From: Sphingomonas koreensis
Lineage (GTDB): Bacteria > Pseudomonadota > Alphaproteobacteria > Sphingomonadales > Sphingomonadaceae
DNA length: 64,000 nucleotides
Direction of reading: 5' to 3'
NCBI RefSeq assembly: GCF_002797435.1
Contig: NZ_PGEN01000001.1
Location: 2,230,501-2,294,500, forward strand
In this document: positions 16,531-27,665 of the stretch, in pieces
Position numbering within the stretch: position 1 is the first letter of the stretch
Layout: each line of letters starts with the position of its first letter
Translations under genes and position numbers: made by a program
The notes under the pieces: model-generated
The model's input: only the letters and a program-made list of their open reading frames with translations
Database searches by the model: none
Told to the model about the DNA's origin: nothing

Positions 16531-17598
16531 TCAGGCGACGGCGGCGAGCGACGCCATGTCGATCACGAAGCGGTATTTGACGTCGCCCTTGACCATCCGG
16601 TCGAACGAGGCGTCGATATCCTGGATCGCGATCGTCTCGATATCCGCGGTGATGCCGTGGTCGCGGCAGAAATCGAGCATCTCCTGCGTCTCCGCGATCC
16701 CGCCGATCAGCGATCCGGCGATCGACCGGCGTCGGAAGACGAGGTTGAGCACCGAGGGCGAGGGATGGGCATGTTCGGGCACGCCGACCAGCGTCATCGT
16801 CCCGTCGCGCTTGAGCAAATTGGTGAAGGCGTCGAGATCGTGGCTCGCGGCCACGGTGTTGAGGATGAAGTCGAAGCTGCCCGCGTGCGCCGCCATCTCG
16901 TCCGCATTGCGCGAGACGACCACCTCGTGCGCGCCCAGCGCGAGAGCGTCGGCGCGCTTGCCTTCGGAGGTGGTAAAGGCAACGACGTGCGCGCCCATCG
17001 CCGCGGCGATCTTGACCCCCATATGGCCGAGCCCGCCGATGCCGACCACGCCGACCTTCTTGCCCGGTCCTGCGCCCCAGTGCTTGAGCGGCGAGTAGGT
17101 GGTGATACCCGCGCAGAGCAGCGGCGCGACGGCGGCAAGATCCTGCTCGTCATGGCCGATGCGCAGGACGAAGCCTTGCTTGACGACGATCGTGTCCGAA
17201 TAGCCGCCAAAGGTGTGGCCGCCGAGGTGCGCGTCGGGGCCGTTATAGGTGCCGACGAAGCCGGTCCCTTCGCAATATTGCTCCTCGCCCTCATGGCATG
17301 AGGGGCAGGTGCCGCAACTGTCGACCATGCAGCCGACCCCGACCAGATCGCCGACCGCGAACGTCGTCACGTCGCTGCCGATCGCGGTCACCCGGCCGAC
17401 GATCTCGTGACCGGGAACGCAGGGGAACAGCGTCCCTTCCCACTCGCTGCGCGCCTGATGCAGGTCGGAATGGCAGACGCCGCAGAACAGGATGTCGATC
17501 GCGACGTCGTCGGGCTGCACGTCGCGGCGCTCGAAGCTGAAGGGCGCGAGCGGGGTGGTCGCCGATTGCGCGGCATAGGCCTTGGCTGGGCTGGGCAT
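16531..17598 (-). CDS. Zinc-dependent alcohol dehydrogenase, CAD type
   Basis: A 355-aa medium-chain dehydrogenase of the cinnamyl-alcohol/YahK group, which reduces aldehydes with NADPH. Catalytic zinc ligands are Cys39 (FCGVCHSD) and the His in PGHEIVGRV (His64). Structural zinc cysteines are in SCGTCPSCHEGEEQYC. The nucleotide fold has GIGGLGHMG. The start ATG at 17596-17598 is preceded by AGGAGC; the frame is open upstream but without coding character. It is divergent from a LysR regulator gene with 125 bases between them, which is the usual arrangement for a regulated target. Confidence 0.9.
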   Translation of the reverse strand: MPSPAKAYAAQSATTPLAPFSFERRDVQPDDVAIDILFCGVCHSDLHQARSEWEGTLFPCVPGHEIVGRVTAIGSDVTTFAVGDLVGVGCMVDSCGTCPSCHEGEEQYCEGTGFVGTYNGPDAHLGGHTFGGYSDTIVVKQGFVLRIGHDEQDLAAVAPLLCAGITTYSPLKHWGAGPGKKVGVVGIGGLGHMGVKIAAAMGAHVVAFTTSEGKRADALALGAHEVVVSRNADEMAAHAGSFDFILNTVAASHDLDAFTNLLKRDGTMTLVGVPEHAHPSPSVLNLVFRRRSIAGSLIGGIAETQEMLDFCRDHGITADIETIAIQDIDASFDRMVKGDVKYRFVIDMASLAAVA

Positions 17599-17723
17599 GG
17601 AAAGCTCCTGGATCGAGGGGGGGCGAGCACCGGGGTACGCGTGCCTGCGTCCAAGAGATAGGCGTGGTACATTACCCCGATTAGACGCTATGATCTGAAA
17701 ATAGCTATGAGCTGTATTCAACA

Positions 17724-18620
17724 ATGAACCGCCAGCATCTGGGCGAACTCGCCGCCTTCCTCGTGGTGGCGCGCGAACGCAGCTTTACCCGCGGGGCAGC
17801 GCAACTGGGGGTCACCCCTTCCGCGCTCAGCCATTCGATGCGCACGCTGGAAGAGCGGCTCGGGCTCAGGCTGCTCAACCGCACGACGCGCAGCGTCACG
17901 CCGACCGAGGCGGGCGAGCGGCTGTTGCGCACCTTGGGTCCGCTGCTCGACGAGGTCGAGGCCGAGGTCGCCGCGCTCGGCACGCTGCGCGACAAGCCCG
18001 CGGGCAATGTCCGGATCACCGCCGACGAGCTGTCGATGACCACGGTGCTGTGGCCCAAGCTGCGCGAGATCCTCCCCCTCTACCGCGACATCCACGTCGA
18101 AATCGTCACCGACTACCGCCTGACCGACATCGTCGCCGACCGGTTCGATGCGGGCGTGCGGTTCGGCGAAACGATCGATCGCGATATGATCGCAGTGCCG
18201 ATCGGCCCGCCCGCGCGAATGCTCGCCGTCGCCTCGGCGCGCTATTTCGCGGCATATGGCCGACCACGCACTCCTGCGGACCTCGCCCGGCATCGCTGCA
18301 TCAACTTGCGGCTGCCCACCTATGGCGGGCTCTATGCTTGGGAGTTTCAGACCAAGGGACGCGACCTGCGGGTGCGGGTCGATGGCCAGCTCACCTTCAC
18401 CTCGATCCTGCCCGTGCTCGAGGCCACGCTCGACGGGTTCGGCATCTCCTATCTGCCGACGGCACTGACGCAGCAGCATCTCGACAGCGGCGCGCTTGAG
18501 ACGGTGCTGGAGGAATGGTCGCCCGAATTTCCCGGCTATCATCTCTACTATTCCAGCCGTCGCCAGCCTACCGCCGCTTTCACGGCGCTGGTCGAAGGGC
18601 TGCGGTACCGGGAAGATTGA
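17724..18620 (+). CDS. LysR-family transcriptional regulator
   Basis: A 298-aa LysR protein: helix-turn-helix in residues 4-63 (LAAFLVVARERSFTRGAAQL, PSALSHSMRTLEERLGLRLL), then a linker and a periplasmic-binding-protein-like effector domain (about 90-295). The motif NRTTRSVTPTEAGERLL is typical of the AaeR/DmlR-like subgroup. It is divergent from the alcohol dehydrogenase gene, which is its likely target. The sequence ATAGCTATGAGCTGTAT at 17701-17717, with AGCT repeated in inverted form around ATG, is a candidate operator (inference). Confidence 0.9.
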   Translation: MNRQHLGELAAFLVVARERSFTRGAAQLGVTPSALSHSMRTLEERLGLRLLNRTTRSVTPTEAGERLLRTLGPLLDEVEAEVAALGTLRDKPAGNVRITADELSMTTVLWPKLREILPLYRDIHVEIVTDYRLTDIVADRFDAGVRFGETIDRDMIAVPIGPPARMLAVASARYFAAYGRPRTPADLARHRCINLRLPTYGGLYAWEFQTKGRDLRVRVDGQLTFTSILPVLEATLDGFGISYLPTALTQQHLDSGALETVLEEWSPEFPGYHLYYSSRRQPTAAFTALVEGLRYRED

Positions 18621-18706
18621 GCACGCTCCGGACGCAACGGGTTGCCAGACCGGTGGGACGTTGTTACATCGGCCTCCGTTCCAATGCGAATGAAAGGAGG
18701 GCGTAC

Positions 18707-18769
18707 ATGTCAGATACCATCGCACGCCCTTCCGGCAGGTTTCCAACCACCGAGCGCTTCCGCCACTAG
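18707..18769 (+). CDS. 20-codon leader ORF before ABC exporter
   Basis: A short ORF encoding MSDTIARPSGRFPTTERFRH. It has one of the best ribosome binding sites in the window (GAAAGGAGG seven bases before the ATG), far better than that of the ABC transporter gene 89 bases downstream. The spacer has a GGCGCC/GGCGCC palindrome close to the transporter start. The position suggests a regulatory leader peptide or a small peptide substrate of the transporter. The sequence has no repeated codon that would point to an amino-acid attenuator and no hydrophobic stretch. The coding potential is uncertain because of its size. Confidence 0.5.
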   Translation: MSDTIARPSGRFPTTERFRH

Positions 18770-18858
18770 GTCCTGAAGCCGCCCTGATCCGGGTTTCCGC
18801 CCGCATCACCAAAATCTGACATTGCATTGGAGACGGCGCCTACGCGCCGGTTCACGAC

Positions 18859-20652
18859 ATGACTCAAGACACTGACCGTACGGATTCGATCCGTCGCGTT
18901 CTGGGCTTCGCCTTCCGCCACTGGGTGCGGCAACCCGGACGCGCAGCCTATATCGCCTTCTTCATCACCGCCGCGACGGTGACCGAGATCTTCGTCCCGC
19001 TGTTCGCGGGACGGCTGATCGACGCGCTCGCCGGCAATCTGCGCAGCGAGGCGCTCGCGCTGTTCGCGGCAATGGCCTCCCTCGGCCTCGCCATGGTGGT
19101 GCTACGCCACTTTGCCTGGGCAGGGGTGGTCCCCTTTACGCTGCGCATGATGCGTGACGTGACGCAGGACGGCTTCCACCGTGTCCAGCGCTTTTCGACG
19201 GACTGGCACGCCAACAGCTTCGCCGGCTCGACCGTGCGCAAGATCACCCGCGGCATGTGGGCGTTCGACACGCTGAACGACGTGCTGCTGCTCCAGCTGT
19301 TGCCGTCGATCGCGGTGCTGGGCGGCACGATGCTGCTGCTCGGCTGGCACTGGCCGGTGCTGGGCGTGGTCATGGCAATCGGCGCTGTCGCCTATGTCGC
19401 GATGACGGTGGTGCTGGCGACACGCTGGGCCTCGCCGGCCGCGACGCTCTCCAACGCCTGGGATACGAAGCTCGGCGGAATGCTCTCCGATGCGATCGGC
19501 TCGAACGCCGTGGTCAAGGCGTTCGGCGCCGAGGAACGCGAGGAGCAGCGGATCGGCGGGCTGCTCGCCAAATGGGCGAAGCGTACCCGGCGGACCTGGA
19601 TGCGCTACACCTGGTCGGGCAGCGCGCAGATCGCGGTGCTGTGGGCGATCCGCAGCGCGATCACCGGCACCGCCCTTTGGCTGTGGTGGACGGGCGCAGC
19701 GACGCCGGGCGACGTCACCTTCGTGCTGGCAAGCTACTTCGTCGTCCATGGCTATCTGGTCGATGTCGGCTTCCACATCCATCACATGCAGCGCGCGGTG
19801 AACGAGATGGAGGAGCTGGTCGACCTGCACGATCAGCCGCTCGGCATCGACGACCGCACGGACGCTCAGCCGATCCATATCGGCGCGGGCGAGGTACACT
19901 TTGATGACGTTACCTTCCGCTATGGCGGGCACGAGACACCGCTCTACGAGCATCTCACCCTTACCATCCGCGGGGGCGAACGCGTCGGACTGGTCGGCCA
20001 TTCGGGGTCGGGCAAGACGACCTTCGTCAAGCTGATCCAGCGCCTCTACGACGTCAACGAAGGCCGGGTGACGATCGACGGGCAGGACGTGTCGCACGCG
20101 ACCCAGCAGTCGCTGCGCGCGCAGATCGCGATCGTCCAGCAGGAGCCGATCCTGTTCCACCGCAGCCTCGCCGACAACATCGCCTATGCCCGCCCCGGGG
20201 CGAGCCAGGCCGAAGTCGAGGCGGCGGCGCGGCTGGCCAATGCGCATGACTTCATCGTCCGACTGCCGCGCGGCTATGCGACCCTGGTCGGCGAACGCGG
20301 GGTCAAGCTGTCGGGCGGCGAACGCCAGCGCGTGGCACTCGCCCGGGCGTTCCTGGCCGATGCGCCGATCCTGATTCTGGACGAGGCGACCTCAAGCCTC
20401 GATTCGGAGAGCGAGGCGCTGATCCAGCAAGCGATGGACCGGCTGATGAAGGGCCGTACCGCAATCGTCATCGCGCACCGGCTGTCGACAGTGCGCACGC
20501 TCGACCGCATCCTGGTCTTCGACAAGGGCCGGATCATCGAGGACGGCGACCATGATACGCTGCTGGTCAATGCCGGCGGCCAGTATCGCCGGCTGTTCGA
20601 CCGCCAGTCGGGCAATATCGTCGACGACGCGCCCAAGCTCGAGGAGGCGTAA
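18859..20652 (+). CDS. ABC transporter, fused permease-ATPase exporter
   Basis: A 597-aa half-transporter of the exporter type (MsbA/ATM1-like): six membrane helices in residues about 25-310, then a nucleotide-binding domain (about 340-580) with Walker A GHSGSGKTT near 380, the signature LSGGERQR near 484, Walker B ILILDEATSSLDSE near 508 and the switch His in VIAHRLSTV. It should act as a homodimer in the inner membrane. The substrate is unknown; there is no peptidase domain. A short ORF with a strong ribosome binding site precedes it and a perfect 10-bp hairpin with a T-run follows it. Confidence 0.93.
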   Translation: MTQDTDRTDSIRRVLGFAFRHWVRQPGRAAYIAFFITAATVTEIFVPLFAGRLIDALAGNLRSEALALFAAMASLGLAMVVLRHFAWAGVVPFTLRMMRDVTQDGFHRVQRFSTDWHANSFAGSTVRKITRGMWAFDTLNDVLLLQLLPSIAVLGGTMLLLGWHWPVLGVVMAIGAVAYVAMTVVLATRWASPAATLSNAWDTKLGGMLSDAIGSNAVVKAFGAEEREEQRIGGLLAKWAKRTRRTWMRYTWSGSAQIAVLWAIRSAITGTALWLWWTGAATPGDVTFVLASYFVVHGYLVDVGFHIHHMQRAVNEMEELVDLHDQPLGIDDRTDAQPIHIGAGEVHFDDVTFRYGGHETPLYEHLTLTIRGGERVGLVGHSGSGKTTFVKLIQRLYDVNEGRVTIDGQDVSHATQQSLRAQIAIVQQEPILFHRSLADNIAYARPGASQAEVEAAARLANAHDFIVRLPRGYATLVGERGVKLSGGERQRVALARAFLADAPILILDEATSSLDSESEALIQQAMDRLMKGRTAIVIAHRLSTVRTLDRILVFDKGRIIEDGDHDTLLVNAGGQYRRLFDRQSGNIVDDAPKLEEA

Positions 20653-20660
20653 GGGGCAGG

Positions 20661-20695
20661 GGCGCGCGCAGCCGGACGGTTGCGCGCGCCTTTCC
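20661..20695 (+). terminator. Intrinsic terminator after ABC exporter
   Basis: A perfect 10-bp stem (GGCGCGCGCA at 20661-20670 with TGCGCGCGCC at 20681-20690), a 10-base loop and then TTT. It sits nine bases after the exporter stop and between convergent genes, so it probably ends transcription from the left. Confidence 0.7.
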
Positions 20696-20700
20696 TCGTA

Positions 20701-21513
20701 TCACATACTGCTCGAATGCCGCTCCGCCATATAGCGGCCCGGGGAAGTGCCGAGCGCCTTGCGGAACATCGTCACGAAGCTGGGCACGCTCTCATAACCG
20801 AGATCGGCCGCGACAGCCTGGATCGAAGCCCCCCCGGCCAGCCATTTGACGGCGAGCACGACACCGAGCTGCTGGCGCCAGCGCCCGAAGCTCATCCCCG
20901 TTTCCCGGCCGATCAGCCGCTCGAGCGTGCGTACGCTCATCCCCGCACGTTCCGCCCAGCTCTGCAGCGTGCCCCGGCTGGCCGGAGCCTCGAGCATCTC
21001 GCCGGCGATTCGGCGCAAGCGGGGATCGGCCGGCATCGGCAGATGCAGATCCTCCACCTGCGCGGCAGCCAGTTCGTCGAGCAGCACGCCGGTGAGGCGC
21101 GCATTGATGTCATTCTCCTCATAGAGTGCCGGGAGGCTCGCCGTCCGAACGAGCAACTCGCGCAGCAAGGGCGATACCGAAACGGCGCAGCAGGTAGAGG
21201 GCAGTCCGCGGCTGACTTCGGCAGCGGCGAAGGCGCTGTAGCCCTCGAACGCGCCCGTGGCCTTGATCGCGTGAAGCGCACCACCGGGTATCCAGATCGC
21301 GCTGCGCGGCGGCACGATCCACAGTCCGCCCTCGACCTCGCAGCTCAGCGCACCGCGCTGCACGAACATGATCTGCCCCTTGGCATGACGATGGAAATCG
21401 AGCTCGAGCCCCTCAAATTCGGTGGTGACGATGCCAAAGGTCACCACCGGGCGCGGCACATTATCGGGTTCGATCCACCCCGCAGGATCAGCGAATGTGT
21501 TCATGATCGGCAT
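20701..21513 (-). CDS. AraC-family transcriptional regulator
   Basis: A 270-aa regulator with a cupin-like N-terminal sensing domain (LDFHRHAKGQIMFVQRGAL, VPPRSAIWIPGGALHAI) and a C-terminal AraC double helix-turn-helix (about 165-262), including RGTLQSWAERAGMSVRTLER and IQAVAADLGYESVPSFVTMF with PGRYMAER near the end. ATG 21513 is used; a second in-frame ATG three codons on (21504) is equally possible. It is divergent from the broken siderophore-interacting protein gene across 247 bases with AT-rich sequence. By context it may control iron-related functions, but that is inference. Confidence 0.9.
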   Translation of the reverse strand: MPIMNTFADPAGWIEPDNVPRPVVTFGIVTTEFEGLELDFHRHAKGQIMFVQRGALSCEVEGGLWIVPPRSAIWIPGGALHAIKATGAFEGYSAFAAAEVSRGLPSTCCAVSVSPLLRELLVRTASLPALYEENDINARLTGVLLDELAAAQVEDLHLPMPADPRLRRIAGEMLEAPASRGTLQSWAERAGMSVRTLERLIGRETGMSFGRWRQQLGVVLAVKWLAGGASIQAVAADLGYESVPSFVTMFRKALGTSPGRYMAERHSSSM

Positions 21514-21539
21514 AGACGATGCTCCGGCGCGACCTGGCG

Positions 21540-21556
21540 AGATTGAATAATAATCT
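21540..21556. promoter_or_regulatory. Candidate operator, AT-rich inverted repeat
   Basis: AGATT and AATCT flank GAATAAT, an AT-rich inverted repeat in an otherwise GC-rich stretch, 27 bases upstream of the AraC gene start. A second AT-rich run (CCATTATCATTTCAAC) lies at 21590-21605. Both may belong to promoters or to a Fur-like site for the divergent iron-related gene. This is suggested by composition and position only. Confidence 0.35.
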
Positions 21557-21760
21557 GTGCTGACTTCGGAATGACGCCAGTATTGCGATCCATTATCATT
21601 TCAACTCGGTATCGGTCGAGGGCAATCCGGTCCCGACCCGGACGAAAGGACATCTCTTGATCTCGGCGACCAGCAGCCCGGCCTTGGGCCGATCGACAGC
21701 GCGCAACCTTGCACCGGTGCGTGTGGCCCGCACGACGCGCAGCTGCGACCCGGGGGCGGC

Positions 21761-22436
21761 ATGATGCTCGCGGCGGGATCACCCGAACGCCCCACAGTCC
21801 AACCGGCCGGCCGGTTCAGCCAGGCGTTGCTGCGCCTGCTGATGCGGCAGGCGCGGATCGTTGCGACCGAATGGCTGGCCGGGCGCTTCAAGTTGATCCT
21901 GCTCGAAGGATCGGCGCTTGTCGGGATCGCGTGGATACCGGGGCAGAAGATCCAGATTGCAATGGGATCCGCCTTCACCGCGCGGACCTACACACCGCTC
22001 GAATGGAATGCCGATGCCGGCCGGGGCTGCATCCTCGGCTTCGCACCGGGCGATGGCCCGGGCAGCGCCTGGGTGCGCAATGTCGAAGCCGGTGATCGAT
22101 GCGACCTGTTCGGCCCGCGCGGATCGCTGGACCTGCGCCGGATTCCCCAATTCGCCGTGGTGATGGGCGACGAGACATCAATCGGCCTCGCCTACGCGCT
22201 GACCCATGCGGATCCGGCGCGCGCCGTGACCTGCCTTTTCGAAATCTGGGATACCGAGAGCGTCAGGCAGGTGCTGGTGCAGCTCTGCATCGGGGACGCA
22301 ACCTTGTTCGCGAAGCAGGACGGCGACGCGCATCTCGAATCGATGGAAGCGGCGACGCCTCAAGCTCTGTGGCGTTCCCGCCACGCATATCCTGACCAAG
22401 GCCTATTGGGCTCCCGGCAAGACCGGGCTCGATTGA
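21761..22436 (+). pseudogene. Siderophore-interacting protein (FAD-binding), frameshifted
   Basis: Homologue of the SIP/ViuB ferric-siderophore reductases. The first 200 codons show the flavin-binding barrel with the hallmark RTYTPLEW, then GDGPGSAWVRN and DLFGPRGSLDL, followed by the reductase-side domain (FAVVMGDETSIGLAYAL). After HLESMEAA the frame becomes meaningless. The family C-terminus, CGVPATHILTKAYWAPGKTGLD, is found in the next frame from 22368 to the TGA at 22434-22436. A single indel between about 22330 and 22366 explains this. In the original frame translation would run on to 22507, into the terminator. The protein made would lack the proper end. The frameshift is either decay or a sequence error. 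Confidence 0.8.
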
Positions 22437-22463
22437 CGCCGGGCCGAGCCAATGCCCCAAACC

Positions 22464-22491
22464 AAAAAGGGCCCCGGTTTCCCGGGGCCCT
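22464..22491 (-). terminator. Intrinsic terminator of the pnp transcript
   Basis: A 10-bp GC-rich stem (22468-22477 with 22482-22491, loop TTTC) followed on the minus strand by TTTTT. It lies 29 bases beyond the pnp stop codon and ends the long translation operon. On the plus strand it may also stop the siderophore gene transcript, though the T-run is weaker there. Confidence 0.8.
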
Positions 22492-22519
22492 CTTCGTTTC
22501 AGCCTGAGGCTGCGCGACC

Positions 22520-24874
<2,355 letters not shown>

Positions 24875-25024
24875 CTGATTTCCTTTGGACCGGACGCCCA
24901 ATGCACCCGGGGCCTGTGTGCGAGCTGTCCGGCTCGCGCGGTGCGGGGTGATTTCACCCCTGTTCAGGGCTTCGGCCGGATTGCCACGGCCCCAAGGGTC
25001 CAGGCACTAGCTGCCCGGTATTGC

Positions 25025-25050
25025 AAAAAGGCGACCCGAAGGCCGCCTTT
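25025..25050 (-). terminator. Hairpin with T-run between rpsO and pnp
   Basis: On the minus strand AAAGGCG and CGCCTTTTT flank a short loop, followed by a T-run, four bases after the rpsO stop. Together with the 180-base rpsO-pnp gap it could act as a partial terminator or as an RNA processing site, similar to the well-known processing between rpsO and pnp in other bacteria. Confidence 0.65.
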
Positions 25051-25054
25051 CCGG

Positions 25055-25324
25055 TTACTTGCGAAGGCCGAGCTTCGCGATGAGTGCGGTGTAGCGATCC
25101 CCGTCCGTCTTGCGGAGGTAGTCGAGGAGGCTGCGGCGCTTGTTGACCAGCATGAGAAGGCCACGGCGCGAATGATTGTCCTTGGCGTGACCCTTGAAGT
25201 GCGCGGTCAGGTTGACGATGCGCTCGGTCAGGATCGCGATCTGGACTTCGGCGCTGCCGGTGTCGCCCTCGCTGCGGCCATGTTCCTTGGCCAGCTCGGC
25301 CTTGCGCTCGGTCGTGATCGTCAT
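25055..25324 (-). CDS. rpsO: 30S ribosomal protein S15
   Basis: Binds the central domain of 16S rRNA and helps form the platform of the small subunit. The 89-aa product has the family length and sequence, including [37 protein letters not shown] and the terminal [25 protein letters not shown] segment. It lies between truB and pnp, the conserved order. A hairpin with a T-run follows it. Confidence 0.98.
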   Translation of the reverse strand: MTITTERKAELAKEHGRSEGDTGSAEVQIAILTERIVNLTAHFKGHAKDNHSRRGLLMLVNKRRSLLDYLRKTDGDRYTALIAKLGLRK

Positions 25325-25345
25325 GTGTTTTCCTTCGACATCATT

Positions 25346-26260
25346 CTACAGGTTGAAGCCGCGGACGACCCGGACGGTACCGTCCGAAACCTCGACCAGC
25401 GCGACGGGCGTTTCGCCCTCAAGCGCAAAGTATTGGCCGTCTTCCATGGCGATCCCGGTCAGCACTTTCCCCTGACGGAGAGCCCCTGCCTGACCGGGTT
25501 CGAGAGTTAGAGCCGGGATGTCGTCCAGCCCCGCCCTCAGCGGCAGGAGGCAATGTTCAAGCGTGCGGCCCTTAGCGGCTTCGGCCAGTTTGTCCAGCGA
25601 AATCGCGGATTCGAGGGTGAACGGCCCCGCCTTGAACCGCCGAAGCATCGTCACATGGCCGACGGTGCCGAGCGCAAGGGCAATGTCGCGCGCCAGGCTG
25701 CGGATATAGGTGCCCTTGGAGACATGCGCGGTGAGGGTGACATCCATCAGGTCGCCCGCGCCGCTATCAGTCCAACCCGTAACCGACAGCGCGTGGATGG
25801 TAATGGCACGGGGCGCGAGTTCAAATGATTCGCCCTTGCGGGCAAGGTCATAGGCCCGCTCGCCGTCCACCTTCAGTGCGGAATAGTTCGGCGGTAGCTG
25901 TTCGATCGGGCCGGTGAAACGCGGCAGCACGGCCTCGACCTGCGCGAGTGACGGGTATACGGTTGAGACGGCAATAACCGTCCCTTCGAGGTCGAGCGTA
26001 TCCGTCTCTTCGCCGAAGCGGATCGTAAAGTCGTAAACCTTGTCGCTATCGAGCATCCGCCCGGCGAGCTTGGTCGCCTCCCCTACCGCGATCGGCAGCA
26101 CGCCGGTTGCCAGCGGATCGAGCGTCCCGCCATGCCCGACCTTGGGCAGGTCGCGCAGCTTCGGCCCGTAGCCACAGTCACGCAGCGCGCGCTTGACCGC
26201 GCTCACCCCCTGGGTCGAACCGAGCCCCAGCGGTTTGTCGATGACGATCCAGCCATGCAT
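25346..26260 (-). CDS. truB: tRNA pseudouridine-55 synthase
   Basis: Makes pseudouridine at position 55 in the T-loop of tRNAs. The 304-aa product from ATG 26260 has [19 protein letters not shown], the catalytic [16 protein letters not shown] (Asp48), the RNA-binding [19 protein letters not shown] and [15 protein letters not shown], and a C-terminal TruB/PUA-like region ending VRVVRGF. Its ATG overlaps the stop of the M50 protease gene by one base (TGATG), so translation is coupled. rpsO follows after 21 bases. Confidence 0.96.
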   Translation of the reverse strand: MHGWIVIDKPLGLGSTQGVSAVKRALRDCGYGPKLRDLPKVGHGGTLDPLATGVLPIAVGEATKLAGRMLDSDKVYDFTIRFGEETDTLDLEGTVIAVSTVYPSLAQVEAVLPRFTGPIEQLPPNYSALKVDGERAYDLARKGESFELAPRAITIHALSVTGWTDSGAGDLMDVTLTAHVSKGTYIRSLARDIALALGTVGHVTMLRRFKAGPFTLESAISLDKLAEAAKGRTLEHCLLPLRAGLDDIPALTLEPGQAGALRQGKVLTGIAMEDGQYFALEGETPVALVEVSDGTVRVVRGFNL

Positions 26261-26952
26261 CAGCCCGCGATCGCCTCGGTGATCGACAGATACCAACGTG
26301 TCACGACCTCCCAGGGCGGGACGATCAGCTGTGCGACGATGTTGGCGCTGGGCCAGATCGACGGGATGACGAGCAGCAGGATGAACAACAGCGGAAAGCC
26401 GAACCGGCCGAACGATGCCCAGCGCTCCGCTGCTGCGGGTGGCAACAGTCCCTGCACCACATGGCCACCATCGAAGGGCGGAAGCGGGATCAGGTTGAAC
26501 AGCGCGAGGAAGAGATTCACGCCGACGAAGTTGAACAGATTCTGCGCAACGAAAGCACCGACACTCCCCAGCCGATCCTCCCCGGCGCTTGCAAGCAGCA
26601 GGCCCAACAGCACCGCTCCCACCAGCGCCAGCACGAAGTTCATACCGGGGCCCGCCAGCGCCACCAGCATCATGTCACGCCGCGGATTGCGCAGACGCGC
26701 GAAGTTCACCGGCACTGGCTTCGCCCAGCCGAACACCGGCATCTTGGTGAGCGCCAGTATCAGCGGCAGTACCACCGTGCCGATCGGATCAACGTGACGG
26801 ATCGGATTGAGCGACAGCCGCTTGCGCTCCGCCGCGGTCGGATCACCCAGCGCACGCGCGGCCAGACCGTGCGCGACCTCGTGGAAGACGATCGCGATGA
26901 CCAGGGGGATCAGCCAGATGGCCGCGCCATAGACGATGGAATCGGGGTTCAT
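26260..26952 (-). CDS. Site-2 protease family (M50) membrane protein
   Basis: A 230-aa integral membrane zinc protease homologue of the small M50 type. It has HEVAH (His24-Glu25, His28) in the first membrane segment, then RLSLNPIRHVDPIGTVVLP, a segment with ALAGPGMNFVLA, and the second zinc motif NLIPLPPFDGGHV, where Asp completes the site. It has no PDZ domain, unlike RseP, so its substrate cannot be guessed. It is placed inside the translation operon, between thymidine kinase and truB, with one base of overlap to truB. Confidence 0.9.
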   Translation of the reverse strand: MNPDSIVYGAAIWLIPLVIAIVFHEVAHGLAARALGDPTAAERKRLSLNPIRHVDPIGTVVLPLILALTKMPVFGWAKPVPVNFARLRNPRRDMMLVALAGPGMNFVLALVGAVLLGLLLASAGEDRLGSVGAFVAQNLFNFVGVNLFLALFNLIPLPPFDGGHVVQGLLPPAAAERWASFGRFGFPLLFILLLVIPSIWPSANIVAQLIVPPWEVVTRWYLSITEAIAG

Positions 26953-26995
26953 GGCCGTGATCTAAGGTTGTGCGGCACGATTCACCAGCCGCGTC

Positions 26996-27580
26996 TCAGC
27001 CCGCCACTGCAATCGCCTCGGTGAAATGGCGGCGGCACAGCGCGACATAGCGGTCGTTGCCGCCGATCTCGGTCTGCGCGCCCTGCGCCACCGCGCGGCC
27101 TTGCTCATCGACCCGCAGGTTCATCGTCGCCTTGCGCCCGCAGCGGCACACGGACTTGATCTCGATCAGCGCGTCGGCAAGCGCGAGCAGCCGCGCCGAG
27201 CCCTCGAACAGCGCACCGGTGAAGTCGGTGCGCAGGCCATAGGCGAGCACCGGCACGCCGAGCACATCGGCGACCGCGGCGAGCTGATCGACCTGCGCAG
27301 CGGTAAGGAACTGCGCCTCGTCCACCAGCACGCAATGCACCGGCCCGGCATCTGCCTCACGCTCGAGCCGCAATCGCAGGTCCATGTCGGGATCAAAGCT
27401 GATCGCTTCGGCAGCAAGGCCGATGCGCGACGCGATCCGCCCCTCACCTGCCCGGTCATCCACCGCCGCGGTGAACAGGATCGTGCGCATGCCGCGCTCG
27501 CGATAGTTGAAGTCCGCCTGAAGCAGGTTGGTCGATTTGCCCGCATTCATCGAGGCATAATAGAAATAGAGCTTGGCCAT
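26996..27580 (-). CDS. tdk: Thymidine kinase, type II
   Basis: Phosphorylates thymidine to dTMP with ATP in nucleotide salvage. The 194-aa product has the P-loop YASMNAGKSTNLLQ (GKST at 14-17), a central VLVDEAQFLTAAQVDQLA motif, the lasso region with VLAYGLRTDF, and zinc cysteines in SVCRCGRKATMNLRV and near the C-terminus (ALCRRHF). The order within the operon (after rbfA, before the M50 gene) is not the common one elsewhere. An 85-base gap separates it from rbfA. Confidence 0.95.
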   Translation of the reverse strand: MAKLYFYYASMNAGKSTNLLQADFNYRERGMRTILFTAAVDDRAGEGRIASRIGLAAEAISFDPDMDLRLRLEREADAGPVHCVLVDEAQFLTAAQVDQLAAVADVLGVPVLAYGLRTDFTGALFEGSARLLALADALIEIKSVCRCGRKATMNLRVDEQGRAVAQGAQTEIGGNDRYVALCRRHFTEAIAVAG

Positions 27581-27665
27581 TTGCGGTGACCTTGGCGGAT
27601 GATCCGGTATGTTTCATCCGCCCCGGCTCCAAAGCCGTGGACAAGGCTGTGGAAAAGCCTGTTGA

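Noticed and set aside
17599..17723. Possible short gene between the alcohol dehydrogenase and LysR genes
   Set aside because: No ORF with a ribosome binding site; this region looks like a shared promoter with a candidate LysR operator.
21657..21764. Possible 35-aa ORF (TTG start) just before the siderophore gene, with a TGATG overlap
   Set aside because: The start is TTG, the ribosome binding site is modest and the peptide has no recognisable feature; it may also be leader RNA. Not enough support to call a gene.
27636..27656. DnaA-box-like sequences CGTGGACAA and TGTGGAAAA between tdk and rbfA, considered as a replication origin
   Set aside because: Only two weak matches, in an operon gap, with no dnaA, no AT-rich unwinding element and no cluster of boxes. 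Chance is likely.
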